64,000 nt of DNA from JBFWUM01 sp050247255 (GTDB taxonomy: Bacteria; Acidobacteriota; Vicinamibacteria; Vicinamibacterales; UBA2999): positions 162,512-226,511 of the forward strand of contig JBFWUM010000001.1 of assembly GCA_050247255.1 (NCBI GenBank), written 5' to 3'. The notes beneath the pieces were generated by a model. That model searched no databases, was not told the DNA's origin, and was given only the letters and a program-made list of their open reading frames with translations. A program made the translations under genes and the position numbers. Positions 23,154 through 29,640 of the stretch are shown here, piece by piece; position 1 is the stretch's first letter, and every line of letters begins with the position of its first letter.

Positions 23154-24913
23154 CGCACGAGGAGGAGGTCCTCGGCAAGGCGTACGACGCCCGCCTCATG
23201 CGGCGGCTGCTGACGTACCTCTCGCCCTACCGCCGGCAGGTGGTCATCGCGCTCGCGGCCATCAGCGGCCACGCGCTGCTGGAGCTGGCCCCGCCGTACC
23301 TCACGAAAATCGTCATCGACGAGTTCATCCCGGCCGGCAACCTGTCAGGGCTCGGCCTCGTGGCGGCAGGCTACCTGGCGACCCTCGTGGGGGCCTTCGC
23401 GCTGGAGTACGTGCAGACGTGGACGCTGCAGATGACCGGGCAGCGGATCATGTTCGACCTGCGGATGCAGGTCTACGGGCACCTGCAGAAGCTGGATCTG
23501 CGCTTCTACGATCGCAACCCGGTCGGCCGGTTGATGACACGCGTCACCACCGATGTCGACGTCCTCAACGAGCTGTTCACCTCCGGCGTCGTCTCTGTGT
23601 TCGGCGACATCTTCACCCTCCTCGGCATCATGGCCGTGCTGCTCTGGATGGACTGGCGGCTCGCGCTGGTCGCCTTTTCGGTACTGCCGCTGATCGCGCT
23701 GGTGGCCAACTGGTTCCGCCGGCACGTGCGCGAATCGTACCGGCAGGTGCGCACCTGGATTGCCCGCATCAACGCCTTCCTGCAGGAGCGGATCAGCGGC
23801 ATGGCCACGGTGCAGCTGTTCCTGCGGGAGCAGAAGGACTTCGAAGCGTTCGACGCCATCGACCGCGGCCACCGCGACGCCAACGTGCAGTCGATCGTCT
23901 ATTACGCGGTGTTCTATCCGGCGATCGAGCTGGTCAGCGCGGTGGCCGTCGGGCTGATCATCTGGATCGGCGGCGGGTTCGTCATCGAGGACGCGCTGAC
24001 CCTCGGCTCGCTGGTCGCCTTCATCCAGTACGCGCAGCGCTTCTTCCGGCCGATCAGCGACATGTCGGAGAAGTTCAACATCCTCCAGGGCGCCATGGCC
24101 TCGTCCGAGCGCGTGTTCGCGCTGCTGGATACGCCGGTGGAGATCGCCACGTCTCACTCCCCGCGGCGGACGGCAATGGGCGCGATCGCCTTCGAGCACG
24201 TGACCTTTGCCTACGTGCCCGGCGAGCCGGTGCTCAGGGACATCTCCTTCACCATCGCCCCCGGGGAGCGCATTGGCATTGTCGGCGCCACCGGATCGGG
24301 CAAGACGACGCTCATCAACCTGCTGCTGCGCTTCTACGACGTGCAGGAGGGGCGCATCACCATCGGTGGCACCGACATCCGCGAGATGGATCTGGGCGAG
24401 CTGCGCTCGTTGTTCGGCCTCGTCCTCCAGGACGTGCACCTCTTCTCGGGCACGATCGGCGCCAACGTCCGGCTGGGCGACGAGGCGATCAGCGACGAGC
24501 GTGTGCGGCGGGCGATCGAGGCGGTGCACGCGCACCGGTTCATCGACCGGCTGCCGCGCGGCCTCGAGACGCCGGTCGCCGAGCGCGGCGCGACGCTGTC
24601 GGTGGGGCAGAAGCAGCTGCTGTCGTTCGCCAGGGCGCTCGTCTTCGATCCGCCGGTGCTGATTCTCGACGAAGCGACCTCGAGCGTCGACACCGAGACC
24701 GAGGAGCTCATTCACGACGCGCTCACCGTGCTCATGCGCGGACGGACCACGCTGGCGATCGCGCATCGCCTCTCGACCATCCAGGACATGAACCGCATCC
24801 TGGTGCTGCACAAGGGGCAGCTCCGGGAGTCGGGCACGCACCAGGAACTGCTCGCGGCCCGAGGCATCTACCATCGCCTGTACCAGCTGCAGTTCACGAC
24901 GCGCGTGGCGTAG
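23150..24913 (+). CDS. ABC exporter half-transporter, catalytic subunit
   Basis: The 587-residue partner of the preceding gene has six membrane helices and an ATPase domain with Walker A GATGSGKTT near residue 380, signature LSVGQKQ (Val in place of the first Gly pair) and Walker B ILDEATSSVD with the catalytic Glu. The variant signature with an intact Glu, together with the Asp in the first subunit, fits an asymmetric heterodimeric exporter. The start overlaps the first gene as ATGA. Confidence 0.92.
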   Translation: MTHEEEVLGKAYDARLMRRLLTYLSPYRRQVVIALAAISGHALLELAPPYLTKIVIDEFIPAGNLSGLGLVAAGYLATLVGAFALEYVQTWTLQMTGQRIMFDLRMQVYGHLQKLDLRFYDRNPVGRLMTRVTTDVDVLNELFTSGVVSVFGDIFTLLGIMAVLLWMDWRLALVAFSVLPLIALVANWFRRHVRESYRQVRTWIARINAFLQERISGMATVQLFLREQKDFEAFDAIDRGHRDANVQSIVYYAVFYPAIELVSAVAVGLIIWIGGGFVIEDALTLGSLVAFIQYAQRFFRPISDMSEKFNILQGAMASSERVFALLDTPVEIATSHSPRRTAMGAIAFEHVTFAYVPGEPVLRDISFTIAPGERIGIVGATGSGKTTLINLLLRFYDVQEGRITIGGTDIREMDLGELRSLFGLVLQDVHLFSGTIGANVRLGDEAISDERVRRAIEAVHAHRFIDRLPRGLETPVAERGATLSVGQKQLLSFARALVFDPPVLILDEATSSVDTETEELIHDALTVLMRGRTTLAIAHRLSTIQDMNRILVLHKGQLRESGTHQELLAARGIYHRLYQLQFTTRVA

Positions 24914-24928
24914 CGATTGCAGCGTAGT

Positions 24929-24946
24929 GTCCGGCTTCAGCCGGAC
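24929..24946. repeat. CTTCAG-centred palindrome
   Basis: GTCCGG-CTTCAG-CCGGAC is a perfect palindrome in the 53-base gap after the ABC exporter genes. It may form a hairpin that separates them from the hydrolase gene. Confidence 0.65.
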
Positions 24947-24966
24947 CCGCCGACTGGGGGTATGAC

Positions 24967-25635
24967 ATGTCCAACCCGACCGCGCTCGATGCCGTCGTCA
25001 TTCAGGATGGATCCGCGGAGCTGCACGGCGACCTGCTCGTGCCGCCCGGCGCCCTGGGGCTGGTGATCTTCGCCCACGGCAGCGGCAGCAGCCGTTTCAG
25101 CCGCCGCAACCGCGAGGTCGCGGCCGCCCTGCAGTCGGCCGGCCTGGGGACGCTCCTGCTCGACCTGCTGACGCAGGATGAGGAGCGCGTGGACAACCTG
25201 ACCAGCGAGTACCGGTTCGATATCCCTCGCCTTGGCCGGCGAGTGACCGCCGCTGCCGATTGGGCGACCGCGTTTCACGCGACCGCCGGCCTGCCGCTCG
25301 GCTATTTCGGCGCGAGCACGGGCGCGGCCGCGGCCCTCATCGCCGCGGCCGCGCGTCCGGAGGTGACCCGCGCCGTGGTGTCACGCGGCGGCCGGCCCGA
25401 CCTGGCGGAGCAGGCGCTGGAGCACGTAAAGGCACCCACGCTGCTGATCGTGGGAGGTGACGACCAGCCGGTCATCGAGATGAACGAGCAGGCGCGCCGG
25501 CAGATGCACGCGCCCGTGGAGATGACCATCGTGCCCGGGGCCAGCCACCTGTTCGAGGAACCGGGCGCCATGGAGGAGGTATCGCGTCGTGCCAGCGAGT
25601 GGTTCTCACGCCACTTCCGCGCAGGCGTTCGCTGA
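24967..25635 (+). CDS. Alpha/beta hydrolase, dienelactone-hydrolase-like
   Basis: The 222-residue cytoplasmic hydrolase has an oxyanion-region HGSGSSR, nucleophile elbow GASTGA with Ser117, a likely Asp in VGGDDQP (about 164-166) and His in GASHLFEEP (about 194). Proteins of this type are commonly paired with or fused to the phosphoribosyltransferase encoded next, but the substrate is unknown. Translation of the next gene starts 47 bases before this gene ends, so the two are tightly coupled. Confidence 0.88.
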   Translation: MSNPTALDAVVIQDGSAELHGDLLVPPGALGLVIFAHGSGSSRFSRRNREVAAALQSAGLGTLLLDLLTQDEERVDNLTSEYRFDIPRLGRRVTAAADWATAFHATAGLPLGYFGASTGAAAALIAAAARPEVTRAVVSRGGRPDLAEQALEHVKAPTLLIVGGDDQPVIEMNEQARRQMHAPVEMTIVPGASHLFEEPGAMEEVSRRASEWFSRHFRAGVR

Positions 25636-26254
25636 CCGGCGCGAGGCCGGCCGTCACCTGGCGCGCGAACTGGCGGCGTGGTCGGCCCGCGACGACGTCG
25701 TCGTCCTTGCCCTGCCGCGCGGCGGCGTGCCGGTGGCGTACGAGGTGGCGCGCGCGCTCGCGGCGCCGCTCGACGTCTTCGTCGTCCGCAAGCTCGGCAC
25801 GCCCGGCAACCGCGAGCTGGCCATGGGGGCCATCGCCTCCGGCGGCGTCCGTGTGCTGAACGACGAGGTCGTCCGGATCTACGGCCTCTCGGACGCCGAG
25901 ATCGAGCGCGTCGCGCGGGAAGAGCAGGAGGAACTCGTGCGGCGCGAGCAGGCGTATCGCGACGGCAGGGAGGCGCAGCCCCTCGGCGGGAAGATCGTCG
26001 TGCTCGTCGACGATGGCCTGGCGACGGGGTCAACGATGAAGGCGGCGGTCCAGGCGGTGCGCCAGCGCGACCCGGCGCGCATCATCGTCGCGGTTCCGGT
26101 GGGGGCGAGCGATACCTGCGCCGAATTGCAGCGCCTGGCGGATGAGGTCGTCTGCGCGCGTATGCCTGAGCGGTTTTCGGCCGTGGGACTCTGGTATCGC
26201 GATTTCGACCAGACGACCGATGAAGAGGTCCGCGCTTTGCTTCGTTCCCCGTGA
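25589..26254 (+). CDS. Phosphoribosyltransferase family protein
   Basis: The 221-residue protein has a type I phosphoribosyltransferase fold. PRGGVPVAYEVARAL lies near the N-terminus, and the PRPP loop appears as VLVDDGLATGST (about 137-148). These proteins are common partners of dienelactone-hydrolase-like enzymes; the base used is unknown. GTG 25589 follows GGAGGAGGT by about 10 bases, supporting the overlapping start. The 14-base gap to the lipoprotein gene suggests a three-gene operon. Confidence 0.88.
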   Translation: MPASGSHATSAQAFADRREAGRHLARELAAWSARDDVVVLALPRGGVPVAYEVARALAAPLDVFVVRKLGTPGNRELAMGAIASGGVRVLNDEVVRIYGLSDAEIERVAREEQEELVRREQAYRDGREAQPLGGKIVVLVDDGLATGSTMKAAVQAVRQRDPARIIVAVPVGASDTCAELQRLADEVVCARMPERFSAVGLWYRDFDQTTDEEVRALLRSP

Positions 26255-26267
26255 GGAGGATGAAGAC

Positions 26268-26951
26268 ATGTCGCGAACACTTCCGGCGGCGCTGCTGATG
26301 GCCGCCCTTGGTTCCGCCGCGTGCGCCTCGACCGGCAGCACCGGCACGACTGCCAGCGGTCCGGTATCGGTTCCGCCATCGACGACGCCAGGCGCCGTCG
26401 GCACGAGCGGCGCCGCGGACAGCGCCCCGACCCAGGTGAATTCCGACGCCCGCGGGCAGATCCCGGTCGGCCACGAGCTCGACGTCCGGCTGCAGGCCCC
26501 GCTCAGTTCGGCCACCGCGAAGGTCGAACAGCGGTTCGAGGCCACGACCGTCGCCGACATCATGCAGGATGGGCGCGTGCTCGTGCCTGCGGGCTCGGTG
26601 GTGCGCGGTGTCGTTTCGTCGGTGGACCCGGCGGGCCGCGGCCTCGATCGAGCCGGCCGCATGACGCTGAGCTTCGATCAGATCACGGTCAACGGCCGCA
26701 CCTATGACCTGCGCGCGCAGGCGACCTCGGTGTTCGAGAGCGGCGGCATTCGTGAAGAAGCCGGGACGGCCGGCGCAGGCGCCGGCATTGGCGGCGTGGT
26801 CGGGGGCATCATCGGCGGCGTGAAGGGGGCGGTGCTCGGCGCCATCATCGGCGCGGGCGGCGCGATTGCGGCGACCGACGGCAAGGATGTCGAGCTGCCG
26901 GCCGGGTCGATCGTGCGGATCCGGCTCGACTCGCCGGTTACGGTTCGGTAG
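26268..26951 (+). CDS. Lipoprotein with C-terminal glycine-zipper segment
   Basis: The 227-residue protein has a lipobox around Cys20 (LGSAACAS), a Ser/Thr/Gly-rich linker, a beta domain (VGHELDVRLQAPLSSATA..., VPAGSVVRGVVSSVDPAG) and a glycine-zipper-like stretch GIGGVVGGIIGGVKGA that may insert into membrane. The LPAGSIVRIRLDSPVTV ending is shared with many envelope proteins of unknown role. ATG 26268 was chosen for its GAGGAGG site and signal peptide. It overlaps the convergent 3D-domain gene by 14 bases. Confidence 0.82.
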   Translation: MSRTLPAALLMAALGSAACASTGSTGTTASGPVSVPPSTTPGAVGTSGAADSAPTQVNSDARGQIPVGHELDVRLQAPLSSATAKVEQRFEATTVADIMQDGRVLVPAGSVVRGVVSSVDPAGRGLDRAGRMTLSFDQITVNGRTYDLRAQATSVFESGGIREEAGTAGAGAGIGGVVGGIIGGVKGAVLGAIIGAGGAIAATDGKDVELPAGSIVRIRLDSPVTVR

Positions 26952-27612
26952 CCGCCGTTGCCGTGGCGGCCGCAGCGGCGGCCGGTTCGGGCGGTGCGAT
27001 GGCGTCCTCGGGCACGGGGGCGGCGGGGAGGACCGGCTCCTCTTCTGTCGTCGCCGTGTTTTCCTCGCCAGGCACCGGTTCGGTGGCCGGCGGCACCTGT
27101 GCTGGCACGGGGGCGGGCCGGCGCGCCGGGCGGCGGAAGATGCGATCGATCAATGCCGGCCGGCTCGCGTTCGGGTTCCACCCGAGCCGCAGCACTTCCA
27201 CCTGGATGTCCTTGCGGCCGAAGGCGAGCGCTTCCTTGCAGCTCCACATGTACAAGTCGATGATCCGTCCCTGGACGGCGGGACCGGTGTCCATGACCGT
27301 GTAGACGCCGTTGTAGCGGGTGTTGTCCGTGGTGACGGCGATCACGCTGCCGACCGGCAGCAGGGTGCGATCGGCCGCGGCAATCCCGGTGCGGACGCCG
27401 ACGCCGGAGGCCGTCGTCTGTCCCTTGCAGTAGGCCGTCGCCTGGAACTGCAGGCGCGCGCCCGGCTGCGGCCGCGTCGGGTCGACCGGGTTGGCGGCCC
27501 AGGGCCAGACAGAGTCGATGGTCGTCGCCTCGTAGGCCAACACGAAGGCCGACACGGCAATCAATGTTGCCGCGACGCGCTTCCACGTTGACCGCGAGAT
27601 CGTTCGTCTCAT
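26938..27612 (-). CDS. 3D-domain (Asp-box) secreted protein
   Basis: The 224-residue protein has an N-terminal signal-anchor (residues 8-27), then a 3D domain of MltA/RpfB type. It starts FQATAYCKGQTTASGVGVRTG and contains the three conserved Asp residues in AAADRTLLP, YTVMDTGPAV and RIIDLYM. Such domains occur in peptidoglycan-active enzymes. The tail is Pro/Ala/Glu-rich. Two Cys may form a disulfide. ATG 27612 was chosen because the extra upstream residues are coded by repeat DNA. Its promoter region is occupied by a palindrome cluster. Confidence 0.83.
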   Translation of the reverse strand: MRRTISRSTWKRVAATLIAVSAFVLAYEATTIDSVWPWAANPVDPTRPQPGARLQFQATAYCKGQTTASGVGVRTGIAAADRTLLPVGSVIAVTTDNTRYNGVYTVMDTGPAVQGRIIDLYMWSCKEALAFGRKDIQVEVLRLGWNPNASRPALIDRIFRRPARRPAPVPAQVPPATEPVPGEENTATTEEEPVLPAAPVPEDAIAPPEPAAAAAATATAATEP

Positions 27613-27619
27613 AAATCGC

Positions 27620-27746
27620 CTTCCGCCTGAAGGCGGAAGCCACCATCGCATGTGGCTTCCGGCTTTAGCCGGAAGCTCAACTCCGCGTGGCTTCCGGCTT
27701 TTGGCCGGAAGCTCAACTCCGCGTGGCTTCCGGCTTCAGCCGGAAG
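27620..27746. repeat. Cluster of four CTTCAG-type palindromes
   Basis: Four hairpins lie at 27620-27639 (arms CTTCCGC/GCGGAAG, centre CTGAAG), 27655-27676 and 27690-27712 (centres CTTTAG and CTTTTGG, variants) and 27726-27746 (centre CTTCAG). The last three sit in a 35-36 base tandem unit ending CTCAACTCCGCGTG. The fourth overlaps the thiL stop codon, so the cluster fills the gap between thiL and the 3D gene. Confidence 0.8.
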
Positions 27747-28725
27747 TCTTGCCGAAATGCTCGTATCCGCCGGGCATCGGCGCGCCGCCGAGCGTCACCG
27801 CGGGGTCCTTCGTCACCACGCCGATCTTGGTGATCGGCAGATCGCCGAGCAGTCGTCGCACGCCACGCAGCCGGCCGCGCAGCGATGGGCGCACCGTGAA
27901 CAGCAGCTCATAGTCGTCGCCGCCGCTCACCGCCGCCCGCACCGCGTCGTCCTGCGTCCGGCCGAACCAGTCGCGCGCCGCATCCGATACGGGCACCGCG
28001 GCCGCGTCGATCGCAACGCCCACCGCCGATGCCCGCGCCAGCTGCCACGCCCCGTCGGCGAGCCCGTCGCTGAGATCGACGCACGACGTGGCGGCGCGGT
28101 TGGCGCCGAGCAGCCACCCGGCGCGCACCCGCGGCTCCGGCCGCAGGTAGCGTTCCACGCAGCCGCCGGCGGCTTTGTGGCCGGCGCGCAGCATCTGCAG
28201 TCCTGCGGCCGCGTCGCCGATGGTCCCGGTCACGTAGACCTCGTCGCCGGGCCGCGCCCCGGACCGCCGCAGGAACCGTCTCCGTCCGACGGCGCCGGTC
28301 GCCGTGACGTCGATCATCAGGCCCCCCGGCGATCGCGTGATGTTGCCGCCGATCACCGATACGCCGTGGCGGCCCGCCAGCGCCAGGAGCCCGTCGACGA
28401 TGCCGTCGAGCGCAGCGACGGCCAGCGTCTCCGGCAGCACCAGCGAGAGCAGCGCCGCCCGCGGCCGCGCGCCCATCGCCGCCAGGTCGCTCAGGTTCAC
28501 CGCCAGCGCGCGGTGGCCGATGCCGGCGTCAGGAACGAACGCGCGGTCGAAATGAATGCCTTCGACGAGGGCATCGGTCGTGAGCACGTCGAGCGCGCCG
28601 CGCTCCGGCTCGATCACCGCCGCATCGTCGCCCGGGCCGACGACGACCCAGGGGGGAGTGGCCAGCCGCGCCGTGATGCGATCGATCAGCGCCCGCTCGC
28701 CGAGGGAGGAAACTGTGAGGATCAA
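27736..28725 (-). CDS. thiL: Thiamine-monophosphate kinase
   Basis: The 329-residue ATP-dependent kinase converts thiamine phosphate to thiamine diphosphate, the last step of the pathway. Motifs GPGDDAAVIE, LTTDALVEGIHF, NLSDLAAMG, GGNITRS and SGGDDYELLF are seen. The start is TTG 28725, which lies inside the U-run that ends the upstream 6S RNA, with no good ribosome site. The sequence after TTG fits the family (SSLGERALIDRI). It may be expressed by read-through from the 6S promoter, like the gene after ssrS in E. coli. Confidence 0.9.
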   Translation of the reverse strand: MILTVSSLGERALIDRITARLATPPWVVVGPGDDAAVIEPERGALDVLTTDALVEGIHFDRAFVPDAGIGHRALAVNLSDLAAMGARPRAALLSLVLPETLAVAALDGIVDGLLALAGRHGVSVIGGNITRSPGGLMIDVTATGAVGRRRFLRRSGARPGDEVYVTGTIGDAAAGLQMLRAGHKAAGGCVERYLRPEPRVRAGWLLGANRAATSCVDLSDGLADGAWQLARASAVGVAIDAAAVPVSDAARDWFGRTQDDAVRAAVSGGDDYELLFTVRPSLRGRLRGVRRLLGDLPITKIGVVTKDPAVTLGGAPMPGGYEHFGKTSG

Positions 28726-28751
28726 AAAAAGCCCCGCTTTGCCGTGTGGGG
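28724..28751 (-). terminator. Intrinsic terminator of 6S RNA
   Basis: On the minus strand a GC-rich GGGGC is followed by seven T residues (28730-28724), just after the closing stem. Two stems are possible: CCCC with GGGG, or AAAGC with GCTTT. Confidence 0.65.
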
Positions 28752-28912
28752 AGGTCGCATGAACCTGCAGAAGCAGGTGGAGCCGCTGTTATCGATCGCG
28801 CTTCAGGCTTCCTCAGCACAGAGGCATGCACAACACGCGACCTCGCAGCTCGCTTGGGTGTTACATCGGCTCAGGCGACCCTCCGAAAACCATCACGAGC
28901 AAAGCAGGAGCT
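28724..28912 (-). ncRNA. ssrS: 6S RNA (ssrS)
   Basis: The region between zapA and thiL has no CDS but is bounded by a strong promoter and a U-run terminator, giving an RNA of about 188 bases. The 5' GCTCCTGCTTTGC pairs with the 3' GCAAAGCGGGGC through a 12-bp closing stem with one bulge. A second stem pairs GGAGGGTCGC with GCGACCTCC, then GAGCCG with CGGCTC, leaving a large central bubble as in 6S RNA. The zapA neighbourhood is the classic ssrS location. It should bind sigma-70 RNA polymerase. Confidence 0.85.
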
Positions 28913-28917
28913 ACTGC

Positions 28918-28946
28918 ATCTTAGCGTGCGCTCAGGGGGTGGTCAA
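28918..28946 (-). promoter_or_regulatory. Promoter of 6S RNA
   Basis: On the minus strand TTGACC (28946-28941) and TAAGAT (28923-28918) are spaced by 17 bases. The predicted start is near 28911, exactly at the 5' edge of the closing stem. The -35 box overlaps the end of zapA. Confidence 0.8.
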
Positions 28947-29269
28947 GGAGCGCTAACCGCTTTTTTGTCTGCAACTTGCGCCAGAATTCCGTCGACCATC
29001 GCCTCGAGCCGCATGGCCCGTTCGTTGAGCTCGCCGTTGACCGACGACTGCTGGTCGCGGGCGCGGAAATATTCGTCGGCCAGGTTGAGGGCGACGAGGA
29101 TGGCGAGGCCGAGCATGTCGCTGGCCGGCGCGGCATCGGAGGCCGCGCGCATCTTCTGATCGACGTAGGCGGCCAGCTCCGCGACGTAGCGTTCGTCGAG
29201 CGCGCTCCGGATCGGGTAGCGCTGCCCGGCGATGTCCACCGTGACGACGCGGCTCTCGCCTGCGGCCAC
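28943..29269 (-). CDS. zapA: Cell division protein ZapA
   Basis: The 108-residue protein matches ZapA: VTVDIAGQRYPIRS at the start, DERYVAELAAYVDQKM in the head domain, and a C-terminal coiled coil (about residues 60-100) rich in charged residues. ZapA bundles FtsZ at the division ring. The GTG start lies 7 bases after the zapB-like stop, so the two are co-translated. It is followed by 6S RNA, as in many proteobacteria. Confidence 0.9.
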   Translation of the reverse strand: MAAGESRVVTVDIAGQRYPIRSALDERYVAELAAYVDQKMRAASDAAPASDMLGLAILVALNLADEYFRARDQQSSVNGELNERAMRLEAMVDGILAQVADKKAVSAP

Positions 29270-29275
29270 GGCGGG

Positions 29276-29551
29276 CTAGAGCGACTCGAGCTGCGAGAGC
29301 ATCTCGGCGACGCGCTCGCGAATGACGTCGCGCTCTTCGCGCAGAGCGACGAGCTCGGTGCTGGTGCCTTCGGCTGCGGCCAGCCGCGCCCGCAGCGTCT
29401 CGATCTCCTGCGTCAGCCGCGCCTGGTCGTCTGCGGCCTGCGCCTGCTCCTCGCGCAGCCGCGACACCATGCCGACGAGCAGCCTGATCTTCTCCTCGAG
29501 CCGATCAATGGGTTCGAGATCAACTGTGCGCGCTACTGCCTGCTTCGCCAT
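29276..29551 (-). CDS. ZapB-like coiled-coil cell division protein
   Basis: The 91-residue protein is almost entirely coiled coil, beginning LEPIDRLEEKIRLLVGMVSRLREE and continuing with heptad-like leucines and glutamates to the end. Length and position before zapA fit ZapB or a related division factor. Coiled-coil similarity alone is weak, so position carries much of the call. The ATG follows AAGGA. A heptamer repeat element separates it from pheT upstream. Confidence 0.75.
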   Translation of the reverse strand: MAKQAVARTVDLEPIDRLEEKIRLLVGMVSRLREEQAQAADDQARLTQEIETLRARLAAAEGTSTELVALREERDVIRERVAEMLSQLESL

Positions 29552-29561
29552 GTAATCCTTG

Positions 29562-29640
29562 GGTGGTAGATGGTCGGTGATCGATGGTCGTTAGCAGCAG
29601 CTAGTCTACAACTACGACCGACCATCTACCATCGACCACC
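29562..29640. repeat. Heptamer repeat pair between pheT and the zapB-like gene
   Basis: The left arm, 29562-29590, is built of GGTAGAT/GGTCGGT/GATCGAT units with period 7. The right arm, 29613-29640, is the degenerate reverse complement (CGACCAT units). The right arm ends at the pheT stop codon (TAG at 29642-29640), as at gatA. Confidence 0.75.

Noticed and set aside
28724..28942. The zapA-thiL gap considered as a TPP riboswitch for thiL
   Set aside because: The conserved TPP core (CTGAGA and related words) was not found, while 6S features fit well.
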